From: Hydrogenophaga taeniospiralis
GTDB taxonomy: Bacteria; Pseudomonadota; Gammaproteobacteria; Burkholderiales; Burkholderiaceae_C
Direction of reading: 5' to 3'
Length of the DNA: 64,000 nt
NCBI RefSeq assembly: GCF_020510445.1
Contig: NZ_JAHBAG010000001.1
Span: forward strand, 410,501 to 474,500
A program made the translations under genes and the position numbers. Position 1 is the stretch's first letter. Each line of letters opens with the position of its first letter. This document shows positions 43,216 to 50,989 of the stretch, piece by piece. The notes under the pieces are model-generated. The model made no database searches, was not told where the DNA came from, and was given only the letters and a program-made list of their open reading frames with translations.

Positions 43216-44415
43216 TTACTCAGACTCAGCTCTGCGCGCCAGCACCTCAAACGCCGGCAGCGTCTTGCCCTCCAGCACTTCCAGGAAGGCCCCACCCCCG
43301 GTGGAGATGTAGCCCACGTCCTTCTCGATGCCGTACTTGGCGATCGCGGCCAGGGTGTCGCCACCGCCCGCGATGCTGAACGCGCTGGATTCGGCAATCG
43401 CGTGCGCGATGGTCTTGGTGCCGTTCTCAAACGCCGCAAACTCGAACACGCCCACCGGGCCGTTCCAGACGATGGTGCCGGCCTGCTTGAGCTGTTCGGC
43501 CAGCAGCTGCGCGGTCTGCGGTCCGATGTCCAGGATCAGGTCGTCGTCGGCCACGTCGGTGGCGGCTTTCACGGTGGCCACGGCGTCGGGGCTGAAGCTC
43601 TTGGCGCAGACCACGTCGGAGGGAATCGGCACCGCGGCGCCGCGCGCTTTCATGGCGTTGATCACGGCGGTGGCTTCGCCCAGCAGGTCGGGTTCGGCCA
43701 GGCTCTTGCCGATCTTCAGGCCGGCGGCGAGCATGAAGGTGTTGGCGATGCCGCCACCGACGATCAGGCCGTCCACATTTTTCGCCAGGGCCTGCAGGAT
43801 GGTGAGCTTGGTGCTGACCTTGCTGCCGGCGACGATGGCCACCAGCGGCCGTTTCGGGTTGGCCAGGGCTTTGCTGATGGCGTCCATCTCAGCGGCCAGC
43901 AAGGGGCCGGCGCAAGCGATGGGGGCGGTCTCGGCGATGCCGTAGGTCGTGCCTTCGGCGCGGTGCGCGGTGCCGAAGGCGTCGTGCACGAAGATGTCGC
44001 AGAGCTTGCCGAGCTTGGCCGCGAGTTCGGGTTTGTTCTTTTTCTCGCCGACGTTGAGGCGGCAGTTCTCCAGCATCACGAGTTCACCGGGGGCGACGGA
44101 GAAGTCGCCATCGACCCAGTCGCTCACCACGCGGATGCTGCGGCCCATGAGTTCACCCATGCGCGCGGCCACGGGGGCCAGGGAGTCTTCGGGTTTGAAC
44201 TCGCCTTCGGTGGGGCGGCCCAGGTGGCTGGTGACCATGACGGCGGCGCCGGCGTCCAGCGCCATCTGGATGGCGGGGATGCTGGCGCGGATGCGGGTGT
44301 CTTCGGTGATCTTGCCGTCGTCGTCCTGGGGCACGTTGAGGTCGGCGCGGATGAAGACGCGTCGGCCAGCGGCCTGGCCGCTGGAGCAGAGGTCGGAAAA
44401 GCGGATGAATTGCAT
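43216..44415 (-). CDS. pgk: Phosphoglycerate kinase
   Basis: A 399-residue glycolytic enzyme transferring phosphate between 1,3-bisphosphoglycerate and ADP. Start [19 protein letters not shown] is followed by the substrate signature [19 protein letters not shown]. Further marks are [20 protein letters not shown], the hinge region, and near the end [13 protein letters not shown] with [22 protein letters not shown] sequence (here [14 protein letters not shown]). The upstream codons to 44484 do not look native. It is a single gene on the reverse strand. Length is as usual for bacterial Pgk. Confidence 0.96.
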   Translation of the reverse strand: MQFIRFSDLCSSGQAAGRRVFIRADLNVPQDDDGKITEDTRIRASIPAIQMALDAGAAVMVTSHLGRPTEGEFKPEDSLAPVAARMGELMGRSIRVVSDWVDGDFSVAPGELVMLENCRLNVGEKKNKPELAAKLGKLCDIFVHDAFGTAHRAEGTTYGIAETAPIACAGPLLAAEMDAISKALANPKRPLVAIVAGSKVSTKLTILQALAKNVDGLIVGGGIANTFMLAAGLKIGKSLAEPDLLGEATAVINAMKARGAAVPIPSDVVCAKSFSPDAVATVKAATDVADDDLILDIGPQTAQLLAEQLKQAGTIVWNGPVGVFEFAAFENGTKTIAHAIAESSAFSIAGGGDTLAAIAKYGIEKDVGYISTGGGAFLEVLEGKTLPAFEVLARRAESE

Positions 44416-44530
44416 GGGTGGTGCCTTGAGCGGGCAGCGATGCTGCGGGGATGCGGGAGCGCGGGTGCGAAACGCGCAGCGCAAATTGTAGGCACTGCCG
44501 CCGCGCGGTGGCCGCGGCGAGGGTGCGCCC

Positions 44531-45106
44531 TCAGTCCAGGCGCTGGGGCAGGGCTTCGGGGGCCCCGGCCCTGACGCCGGCGAGCCATGCCCGGCCCTGG
44601 CTCCAGCGGTGGACCACGGTCCAGGCCAGCACCGTGGCCAGCAGGCCGCCGGTCAGCACATCGAGCGGGAAATGCAGGCCCAGCGCGACCCGGCTCCAGG
44701 CGACCAGCACGCCCGTCGTCAGCAACAGCACGCGCCCGATGCCGTGCGGCGCCGACAACCAGCCCACCACGCCCAGGGCCATGGCCACGCTGGCGTGGCT
44801 GCTCGGGAAGCTCGGGGTGGGGGAGTGCTCCAGCCAGCGGTGCCCCAGGCCCAGAACGAAGGGCCGAGGCATCGGCAGCGCCCACTGGATGCAGCGCGCC
44901 ACCAGCCAGGCCAGGGCCATGGCCAGCAGCATCTGGCGCGCCGTGGTGCGCCAGCGGGGTTCGCCCACCACGGCCACGCTGAGCGCGAACACGAGCGCAA
45001 AAGCGGGCAGTTGGACCGAGGCGAAACGCGCCAGCGACAGGGCCCACGGGCTCGTCAACGGCGACAGGTTCAACCAGAGAAAGAGCGATTGGTGAAGCTC
45101 GCTCAT
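44531..45106 (-). CDS. PAP2-family membrane phosphatase
   Basis: A 191-residue membrane protein with about five helices and the three PAP2 phosphatase motifs: PMPRPF near residue 78, [13 protein letters not shown] near residue 98 and [16 protein letters not shown] near residue 138. The short form with these spacings is like BcrC/YbjG undecaprenyl-diphosphate phosphatases or lipid phosphatases. It lies upstream of pgk on the same strand by 115 bp, probably as a separate unit. The 257-bp gap to the next gene holds its promoter and no further gene. Confidence 0.85.
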   Translation of the reverse strand: MSELHQSLFLWLNLSPLTSPWALSLARFASVQLPAFALVFALSVAVVGEPRWRTTARQMLLAMALAWLVARCIQWALPMPRPFVLGLGHRWLEHSPTPSFPSSHASVAMALGVVGWLSAPHGIGRVLLLTTGVLVAWSRVALGLHFPLDVLTGGLLATVLAWTVVHRWSQGRAWLAGVRAGAPEALPQRLD

Positions 45107-45363
45107 GGCCGCGCTTCCCGGTGGGCGGTGCGCTCGCGGAGCGTCTGCTGGGGGGTTCGCTGCATGGGGTGAAGGTCTCCAACCGGGTTGATGCGCCGTC
45201 AGGACCTTAGGCGGTCCAGCTTATGCGGCGCTTATCGCGGGCCACACCCCAGGAAATCCCCTGGACTTAAGCAGGCACAAATTTTAACAACCCAGTATCG
45301 GCCCCGGTCCATCGGTCTTTGTGAATTTGTCTTTGTTTTTCATACTTTTCAGGAGGTTCCCCC

Positions 45364-45912
45364 ATGCCATCCCCAGCGCTCACCGAACGCTACCGCACCC
45401 CATCCATCGTCCTGCACTGGGCCATGCTGCTGTTGATGGTGGCGGTCTACGCCTGCATCGAACTGCGCGAGCTGTTCCCCAAGGGCAGCGATCCGCGCGA
45501 GAACCTCAAGGCCCTGCATTTCATGCTGGGCCTGTGCGTCCTGGCGCTGGTGGGCCTGCGCGTGGCGCTGCGCTTCTCGGCCCCCACGCCGCGCATCGAA
45601 CCCACCCCACCCCGCGCCCAGCAACTCATGTCGAAGCTGGTGCACGCCGCGCTCTATGTGTTCATGGTCGGCATGCCGCTGGCGGGCTGGCTCTACCTGA
45701 GCGCCAAAGGCAAACCCGTGCCGTTCTTCGGCCTGGAGCTGCCGGCCCTGATGGGCACCGACCCCGATGCCGCCAAGTCGATCAAGGAAGTGCACGAAAC
45801 GGTGGGCGTGGCCGGCTACTGGTTCATCGGCCTGCACGCTGCGGCCGCCCTGTTCCACCACCATGTGATCAAGGACAACACCTTGCTGCGCATGTTGCCC
45901 TCGCGCGGCTGA
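45364..45912 (+). CDS. Cytochrome b561 family protein
   Basis: A 182-residue inner-membrane di-heme cytochrome with four helices. Heme ligand histidines are in SIVLHWAMLLLM (helix 1), LKALHFMLGL (helix 2), HETVGVAGYW and GLHAAAALFHHHVIKDN (helix 4). It is a quinol or superoxide-type electron carrier by family. An AGGAGG ribosome binding site precedes the ATG. A secreted PepSY-like protein follows 56 bp downstream and may be its partner. Confidence 0.92.
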   Translation: MPSPALTERYRTPSIVLHWAMLLLMVAVYACIELRELFPKGSDPRENLKALHFMLGLCVLALVGLRVALRFSAPTPRIEPTPPRAQQLMSKLVHAALYVFMVGMPLAGWLYLSAKGKPVPFFGLELPALMGTDPDAAKSIKEVHETVGVAGYWFIGLHAAAALFHHHVIKDNTLLRMLPSRG

Positions 45913-45968
45913 GCCGCCGCGCCGGATTCATCCCCCTTTTTCTGCTTTCCGGACAGGAGGCCCTGGTC

Positions 45969-46358
45969 ATGATCAACACAACCCCCCTTCGCGCCGCAAC
46001 AGCCTGGCTCGTCGCGCTCCTGGCCTGCTGGGGCGGCCAAGCCATGGCCAGCACCCCTACCGAAAAGGTGGTCTGCACCCAGTTGCCGCACTCGCAATGG
46101 ATGTCGGAGCAGCAGGCCCGGGCCGCGTTCGACGCGCCCCGGTACCTGCTGGTGCGCTTCAAGATCTCCCGCGGCAACTGCCACGAGTTCTACGCGGTGG
46201 AAAAAGACGGCACCGTGGTGGAGGCCTACCGGCACCCCGTCACCGGCGAAACCGTGCGCCTGACCCGCGTGCCACCACCCACGCCGGCCGCCTCGCAGCC
46301 GCAGCCGCAGCCGACGGGACAGCCAGAGGCGTCGGGGACGCTGCCCACGGGCCGGTAG
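45969..46358 (+). CDS. Secreted PepSY-like small protein
   Basis: A 129-residue protein with a signal peptide (TAWLVALLACWGGQAMAS) and a mature domain (RYLLVRFKISRGNCHEFYAV, EKDGTVVEAYRHPVTGETV) that resembles a PepSY domain, with two cysteines (CTQLP and GNCHEF) that could pair. The C-terminus is proline- and glutamine-rich and looks disordered. An AGGAGG site lies 9 nt before the ATG. Its place after cytochrome b561 suggests a shared role at the periplasmic face; the function is not known. Confidence 0.7.
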   Translation: MINTTPLRAATAWLVALLACWGGQAMASTPTEKVVCTQLPHSQWMSEQQARAAFDAPRYLLVRFKISRGNCHEFYAVEKDGTVVEAYRHPVTGETVRLTRVPPPTPAASQPQPQPTGQPEASGTLPTGR

Positions 46359-46664
46359 TCTTGTTGGTTGGCTGGGGCGGGCACCGCGCAAAACCCGCAC
46401 CCTATTCAGGCCGGCCTGTTCGATCTGAAGGCTATAGTGCCAATGGCGAACACGTTCTCGCAATTGGTCCAACAAGCGTTTGGACACCAAAGGCGCAGCA
46501 ACACAGGCAAGAACTTTGTCCGATTCAGCATGCCTGATCATTCATGCAGCATGCTGGGGCAACTGTATGAATGCAGACACTTTTTGGGGAGTGCCTCACC
46601 ATGTTATTTCGCGCCTGTTGCGGGTATTCGGTAGACCACGAACGACATCAAAATTAGGCCTGTT
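46359..46664. other. Intergenic stretch with possible attC half-site
   Basis: These 306 bp hold no gene that I can support; short frames lack codon bias and ribosome binding sites. GTCCAACAAGCG at 46467-46478 looks like the left end of an attC site. ATTAGGC, eight bases before the next gene, is one base off the attC core GTTAGGC. GC content falls here, marking the left edge of the cassette-like block. Confidence 0.35.
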
Positions 46665-47273
46665 ATGACACTCGCAGACGTTTCACCCATCGTTTCAGTT
46701 GTTGCGCTAGCCGTTTCGCTGTTCACGTTGTGGTTCACCGCCCTACGGCGCGGCACTGTACGCAGCACTCATCCTTCGTTCATAGCAATCCGCTACGACT
46801 TCGTTGGAAAGAAAGCACCACAAGCAAAGATCTTCTTTCGATCTTTGCTCTACAGCACTGGCAAGCGCGGCCAAGTCGTTGAGAGCCTCTTCCTTCGAGT
46901 TCGCGAAGGCTCACGCCAAGTAGAGTTTTCGTTCTGGGGCCTCGGAGACAAAGATCTCATTCGAGGCAGCGGTCTGTTCGTCCCCGAAACCGGGGTAGCT
47001 ACAAATCACCACTTCAATCCAATCGACGCAGAAACTCTGTTCCTTTTCTCAGGTGGCACGTACTCGCTGGAGCTTGTCGCAAAGTTAGTCGGAAGAGAGA
47101 GCCCAGTTTCGCTGTGGCGTGTAGCCATCGAAGTTCCCGCCGAAGTGTTCGGTCCCACCATAGCTCGCGAGAGGGCAATCTTCTACAGTTGGTCTCCGGA
47201 GCAGAGTTCTTATGTCGCTTCAAGCGAAAGTCGGTCTGGCTCAGTCCATGCGCTCTCCGATCCGCAGGCCTAA
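46665..47273 (+). CDS. Cassette-like hypothetical membrane-anchored protein
   Basis: A 202-residue protein with one N-terminal helix (IVSVVALAVSLFTLWFTAL) and a soluble domain with no family that I recognise (FFRSLLYSTGKRGQVVESLF, SGGTYSLELVAKLVG). Base composition is lower in GC than the surroundings. The stop codon TAA lies inside GCCTAAT, the first core of a 64-bp attC-like dyad, the normal position for an integron cassette gene. ATTAGGC lies eight bases before the start. No ribosome binding site is evident. Mobile-cassette origin is the best reading. Confidence 0.65.
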   Translation: MTLADVSPIVSVVALAVSLFTLWFTALRRGTVRSTHPSFIAIRYDFVGKKAPQAKIFFRSLLYSTGKRGQVVESLFLRVREGSRQVEFSFWGLGDKDLIRGSGLFVPETGVATNHHFNPIDAETLFLFSGGTYSLELVAKLVGRESPVSLWRVAIEVPAEVFGPTIARERAIFYSWSPEQSSYVASSESRSGSVHALSDPQA

Positions 47274-47331
47274 TGAATTCATGGCGGATTCAATCCAAAC
47301 CCGCCTCGCAAGTCGGTCTAATTCGTTAGGC
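47268..47331. mobile_element. attC-like recombination site (64 bp)
   Basis: The ends GCCTAATGAATT (47268-47279) and AATTCGTTAGGC (47320-47331) are inverted repeats with 11 of 12 bases matching. The right end carries a perfect attC core GTTAGGC (GTTRRRY) and the left end a one-base variant of RYYYAAC. The element lies exactly between two genes of foreign composition, starting at the stop codon of one and ending 6 bp before the start of the next. No integrase gene is in the window. Confidence 0.6.
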
Positions 47332-47337
47332 ATCGCA

Positions 47338-47748
47338 ATGCGGCCCTTGCTTCTCGCTCTATCCTTGCTACTCGCGACCTCAGCTTGTTCCAAATACCTT
47401 GAGGTTCGCGTTTTCAACGCAACGGAAATTTCCATTCGTGTTTGCTCGCTCGGCGACGACACCGACTGCATTCGCCCGGCACCCAACTTCGGCGCGGCAA
47501 ATATGAGTTGGAAGCGAGGCGTCTTCACCGTGGAAACCAGCGGTTGCAAGCGAAGTTACAACGTTCCGGGAATCGATGCCCTCGACGACTATCGCGTGAG
47601 TAGAAACGATCCCCTTCAGGTTGTCGTGGCACCCGACTATTCGGTCTATTTGCTACGTAAGGGGGGCAATCCAACGGCAACCAGGTCCGAACGCCAACCA
47701 GAAGGCTTCCCGGTCGAGCCATCCATTTCCGGTCAGGCTTGCCGGTGA
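47338..47748 (+). CDS. Cassette-like putative lipoprotein
   Basis: A 136-residue protein with a lipoprotein signal: MRPLLLALSLLLATSACSKY, where LATSAC is a lipobox-like LxxxC region with the cysteine at residue 17. The mature part has four more cysteines (VCSLGDDTDC, SGCKRSY, QACR), possibly disulfide-bonded, and no domain that I know. It starts 6 bp after the attC-like site. Downstream, GCCCAAC at 47756-47762 fits RYYYAAC and could be the left core of a second, truncated attC. A longer frame begins in the gene before but would cross the recombination site. Confidence 0.62.
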   Translation: MRPLLLALSLLLATSACSKYLEVRVFNATEISIRVCSLGDDTDCIRPAPNFGAANMSWKRGVFTVETSGCKRSYNVPGIDALDDYRVSRNDPLQVVVAPDYSVYLLRKGGNPTATRSERQPEGFPVEPSISGQACR

Positions 47749-47791
47749 GGGCAATGCCCAACCTCCTCTCGATTCCGCTCAGCCTCAACGG

Positions 47792-47956
47792 TCAAACCGC
47801 ACTGACCACGAAATCGGCCTTGCCCACCGAACACTCGGGGCAGCGCCAGTCTTCCGGCACGTCGGCCCAGCGGGTGCCGGGCGGGATGCCGTCTTCGGGC
47901 CGGCCGGCGGCCTCGTCGTAGAAAAAGCCGCAGACCACGCAGAGATAGCAGTTCAT
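47792..47956 (-). CDS. Rubredoxin
   Basis: A 54-residue rubredoxin reading [18 protein letters not shown] at the start and [13 protein letters not shown] near the end. The four Fe ligands are in CxxC form with the usual spacing. The first pair is C-V-V-C (residues 6-9), with an extra Cys3, and the second is C-P-E-C. It carries single electrons in the cytoplasm. It lies downstream of the cytochrome b gene, the order being SHP, diheme cytochrome c, cytochrome b, rubredoxin on the reverse strand, with a 12-bp gap to the cytochrome gene's stop. It may be part of that operon. Confidence 0.93.
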   Translation of the reverse strand: MNCYLCVVCGFFYDEAAGRPEDGIPPGTRWADVPEDWRCPECSVGKADFVVSAV

Positions 47957-47968
47957 GGGGGATGCCTT

Positions 47969-48718
47969 TCAGTTTTCAGATGTGAGGCTGCTCAGGGCCT
48001 GGGCCGACACCAGCCCCTTGGGCGACTGCTGCCATTCCCAGGCGCCGTAGGCCAGCACCGCGATCAGCAGCAGGGCCGCGAGCCAGCGGCGGTTGTGTTG
48101 CACGAGGCTGGGCCCCGGGCCTTCGACGCGGCCGCTCAGCATGGGCAGCGCCTGGTTCTTGCGGCGCAGCAGGCTCAGGACCCCGATCAGCGCCAGGTGG
48201 GCCAGCACCACGAACAGCATGGCTTCGCCGAAGAATTCGTGCAGCTCTTCGAGCCAGTCGCCGCCGAGCACGTCGCCCCAGTCGTTGTAGGTGCCGTAGC
48301 CGCTGAGGGTGATTGGCACCACCAGCGCCAGCAGGGCCACCACGGCCACCGCCATCAGCAGGTTCTGGCCCTGGCGCCCGTTGACGCCGGCCAACGAGCG
48401 CCGGGGCACGGCCGCGCGGACCGAGCGCAGCCAGGCCGGCGCGGCGCCGAGCTTGCGCCACAGCAGGCCCAGCCCCGCCTGGCGCGGGCCGAACAGGCCA
48501 TAGAGCACGCGAAAGACCAGCAGGCCGGCCATGGTGTAGCCCAGGGTGACGTGCAGCAGCCGCCAGTGTTCACCGTCGGCGGTGAGGTAGGCGCCCAGAA
48601 AGCTCAGGGCGAACAGCCCGTGGAACATGCGCGTGGGCGCATCGGTGACCAGGCGGCTCGGCGCGGCGGCGGCGCGCCGCGGGCTGGAAGCGGCATGGAA
48701 AGAGGGGTTGACTTGCAT
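47969..48718 (-). CDS. Membrane cytochrome b (b561/hydrogenase-b type)
   Basis: A 249-residue membrane protein with four main helices and a fifth at the C-terminus. Heme-ligand histidines are in TRMFHGLFALSFLGAYL, RLLHVTLGYTMAGLLVFR, ELHEFFGEAMLFVVLAHLAL. The form is that of cytochromes b that pass quinol electrons to periplasmic cytochromes c. It lies 105 bp after the diheme cytochrome c gene on the same strand. Cytochrome b, diheme c and SHP form a known gene set, so it is the likely membrane electron source for them. Confidence 0.88.
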   Translation of the reverse strand: MQVNPSFHAASSPRRAAAAPSRLVTDAPTRMFHGLFALSFLGAYLTADGEHWRLLHVTLGYTMAGLLVFRVLYGLFGPRQAGLGLLWRKLGAAPAWLRSVRAAVPRRSLAGVNGRQGQNLLMAVAVVALLALVVPITLSGYGTYNDWGDVLGGDWLEELHEFFGEAMLFVVLAHLALIGVLSLLRRKNQALPMLSGRVEGPGPSLVQHNRRWLAALLLIAVLAYGAWEWQQSPKGLVSAQALSSLTSEN

Positions 48719-48823
48719 GATCAGGCCTCCTGGCGCGCCGCCTCCAAGGCGGCTTGTGCCCCCTTGGGGGGCGGTGATGACATGAGGTGTCGAACGTGGG
48801 GGGACATGGTGTTGCTCCGTGGC

Positions 48824-49339
48824 TCAGTCGTTCCAGGCCCGGCGCGAACGGGCGTCGAGCCCGGCCGGGAACTGCAGGTTGTCGTCGTCGTAGTCGCCCT
48901 TGTCCGCGCCGGTGTGGCAGGCCGCGCAGTTGGCCGCGCTCTTCACGCTGGCGAGCTTCCAGACGGACGGGGCGATGTCGTCGTGCTTGCGCTCGAACCA
49001 GGCCGAGCGGGTGATGCGGTCTTCGGGCGGTGCCTCGGCCACGCGCTTGTAGGTGCCGGCGTTGGCCACCAGCCAGGTGGTCAGCTGCTGCACGGTGGCG
49101 GCGTCGAGCGAGGCGTCGGTGCCGTAGTGCCGGTCGAGCCCGCTCATGATGCGTTGCCACGAGCGGGCGGGCAGCATGCCGGGGGCGTAGCCGGTGTGGC
49201 AGGCGGCGCATTCCTGCGTGTAGGCCTGCGGCACGTTGCGCGGCAGCAGGCGGCCGCTGTCGGCGTGCGCGGCCGACAGCGCGACCAGACCCAGGCCAGC
49301 GGTCAGGAGCAGGGATCGGAGGTTGCGATGGGTGTTCAT
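48824..49339 (-). CDS. Diheme cytochrome c (DHC)
   Basis: A 171-residue periplasmic protein with signal peptide (LLLTAGLGLVALSAAHA) and two heme sites, QECAACHTGYAPG near residue 45 and ANCAACHTGADKG near residue 140. The sequence matches diheme cytochrome c, the electron partner of SHP in Rhodobacter and Shewanella. It lies 32 bp after the SHP gene on the same strand. The start at MNTHRNLRSLL is set by the signal peptide. Confidence 0.9.
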   Translation of the reverse strand: MNTHRNLRSLLLTAGLGLVALSAAHADSGRLLPRNVPQAYTQECAACHTGYAPGMLPARSWQRIMSGLDRHYGTDASLDAATVQQLTTWLVANAGTYKRVAEAPPEDRITRSAWFERKHDDIAPSVWKLASVKSAANCAACHTGADKGDYDDDNLQFPAGLDARSRRAWND

Positions 49340-49371
49340 GGGGTTCTCCAGAGGCCGGGGTGGACCGGCGG

Positions 49372-49791
49372 TCATTTCAGACTGTTCAGGTAGGCCAGCA
49401 CGTCGGCCTTTTCGCCAGCGCTGCATTCGCGGCTGAGCACGTCGTTGCAGTTGCGCTTGAACCACTTGTCGACTTTCGCCGTGTCGGTGAACGCCTTGGG
49501 GTTGAAGGCCGGCGCGAGCGGTGCGATCACCTTGCCGGTGTTGGCGTGTTTGCCCTGGGTGGTGGGCGGCGTGCCGTGGCAGGACGCGCAGGACCACTCG
49601 CCGCCCTGGCGGTTGTTGAAAAAGACCTGGCCCTTGCCGGCGTTGCCGGGGCTGCCGGCCTGCGCGCTCCAGCGCTGCAGCTGCTCGGCGGCCGAGGTGT
49701 CGGCGGCCTGGACAACGGGGGACAGCAGAGCGCTGCCCAGGGCGATGGCCGTGAGGCCGGTGCGGATGAAGGAGGGACGGATCGGGGTCAT
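49372..49791 (-). CDS. Sphaeroides heme protein (SHP/DUF1924) oxygen-binding cytochrome c
   Basis: A 139-residue secreted monoheme cytochrome. Signal peptide is IRTGLTAIALGSALLSPVVQA and the heme site is GGEWSCASCHGTPPTTQGKH. Asparagine residues after it (KRNCNDVLSRECSAGEKADV) match the DUF1924/SHP family, in which an Asn is the sixth heme ligand and can be displaced to bind O2 or NO. Two further cysteines in that segment form the known disulfide. It is first in the reverse-strand set with diheme cytochrome c, cytochrome b and rubredoxin. It is divergent from a PepSY protein and a two-component system. Confidence 0.88.
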   Translation of the reverse strand: MTPIRPSFIRTGLTAIALGSALLSPVVQAADTSAAEQLQRWSAQAGSPGNAGKGQVFFNNRQGGEWSCASCHGTPPTTQGKHANTGKVIAPLAPAFNPKAFTDTAKVDKWFKRNCNDVLSRECSAGEKADVLAYLNSLK

Positions 49792-49922
49792 GGTTGGGGG
49801 GCTTTCCGAAGAGAGGTTTTGGAACGGTGTCGCAATGGGTGGCATTGTTGGAAAGGCCGCTTGAACCTTGTCTGAAGACCGTGTTCATTTGCCGTTCAGA
49901 ATGCCGGCCCGACAATCGCGCC

Positions 49923-50294
49923 ATGCCCTCGAACCCCACCGCTCCCCGCACCCGCCGCTTCGTGGCCTGCGCCGTGGCCGTGGCCGCGCTGTGGGCGGGC
50001 GGCACCGCCGCCTGGGCGCGTGGCGAGGACGACCACGAGCGCGCGCGGCAGGCGGTGCAGGCCGGGCAGGTGCTGCCCCTGCGCACGGTGCTGGAGCGGC
50101 TGGAGCGCGAACACCCGGGCCAGGTGCTGGAAGTGGAGCTGGAGCACGACGGCGAGCGCTGGCTCTACGAAATCAAACTGCTGCAAGCGGACGGGCGGCT
50201 GCTCAAGCTGCTGCTCGACGCGCGGACCGCCGACGTGCTGCGCAGCAAGCGCCGCGATCACAATGGCATTGACGGGCATCGCCCGCCCCGCTGA
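49923..50294 (+). CDS. PepSY-domain periplasmic protein
   Basis: A 123-residue protein with a signal peptide (FVACAVAVAALWAGGTAAWA) and one PepSY domain (QVLPLRTVLERLEREHPGQV, LYEIKLLQADGRLLKLLLDA). Such proteins often accompany OmpR-type systems and SHP/DHC genes. It is divergent from SHP (131-bp gap) and 20 bp upstream of the response regulator, so it is the first gene of the three-gene regulatory operon. It may act as a periplasmic modulator of the sensor kinase. Confidence 0.85.
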   Translation: MPSNPTAPRTRRFVACAVAVAALWAGGTAAWARGEDDHERARQAVQAGQVLPLRTVLERLEREHPGQVLEVELEHDGERWLYEIKLLQADGRLLKLLLDARTADVLRSKRRDHNGIDGHRPPR

Positions 50295-50314
50295 GAACCC
50301 TCCTGCCCCACCCC

Positions 50315-50989
50315 ATGCGCATCCTGCTGGTCGAAGACGAACCCACCCTGCGCGCGCAGCTGCGCACGGGCCTGGTGGACGCGGGCTACGCGGTGGACGA
50401 GGCCGACAACGGGCGCGAGGCCCACTACCTGGGCGACACGCAGGCGTTTGACGCGGTGGTGCTCGACCTGGGCCTGCCGGTGCTCGACGGGCTGTCGGTG
50501 CTCAAGCGCTGGCGCGATGCAGGGCGCACGATGCCGGTGCTGATCCTGACCGCGCGCGACAACTGGCACGAGAAGGTGGCCGGCATCGACGCCGGCGCCG
50601 ACGACTACCTGACCAAGCCCTTCCACCTGGAAGAGCTGCTGGCGCGCCTGCGCGCGCTGATCCGCCGCGCCAGCGGGCAGGCCTCGCCGGTGCTGCAGTG
50701 CGGCGCGCTGGCGCTGGACACGCGCAGCGGCCGCGTCACGCTGGACGGCCAGCCCGTGACCCTGACCAGCCATGAGTACAAGGTGCTGGCCTACCTGATG
50801 CACCGCCCGGGCACGGTGGTCTCGCGCAGCGAACTGGTCGAACACATCTACGCCCAGGACTTCGACCGCGACTCCAACACCATCGAGGTGTTCGTGGGCC
50901 GGCTGCGCAAGAAGCTGCCCCAGGCCTGCATCGAGACCGTGCGCGGGCTGGGCTACCGGCTGGTCCCGCCTCCACCCCCGCCACCATGA
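50315..50989 (+). CDS. OmpR-family response regulator
   Basis: A 224-residue regulator. The receiver has LLVEDEPTLRAQL, phospho-acceptor Asp51 in VVLDLGLPVLDG and Lys in DDYLTKPFH. The winged-helix output domain has VTLTSHEYKVLAYLMHRPG and NTIEVFVGRLRKKLPQ. It overlaps its kinase by 4 bp (ATGA). Linked to the PepSY and SHP genes, it may control the cytochrome set in answer to a periplasmic signal. The form is PhoP/QseB-like, and the exact orthologue is not certain. Confidence 0.9.
   Translation: MRILLVEDEPTLRAQLRTGLVDAGYAVDEADNGREAHYLGDTQAFDAVVLDLGLPVLDGLSVLKRWRDAGRTMPVLILTARDNWHEKVAGIDAGADDYLTKPFHLEELLARLRALIRRASGQASPVLQCGALALDTRSGRVTLDGQPVTLTSHEYKVLAYLMHRPGTVVSRSELVEHIYAQDFDRDSNTIEVFVGRLRKKLPQACIETVRGLGYRLVPPPPPPP

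Noticed and set aside
45206..45265. Further PmrA box near GACTTAAGCAGG, upstream of cytochrome b561
   Set aside because: One CTTAAG half-site is present, but no second half-site lies at the 5-bp spacing, and the neighbouring genes are not envelope-modifying.
46368..46668. Small frames of 62-88 codons before the cassette-like gene
   Set aside because: No ribosome binding site, no consistent codon usage and overlapping frames of equal quality. They lie in a likely recombination remnant.
47756..47800. Second complete attC after the cassette-like lipoprotein gene
   Set aside because: Only the left core GCCCAAC is visible. No GTTRRRY partner or inverted arm occurs before the rubredoxin gene, so a full site is not claimed.
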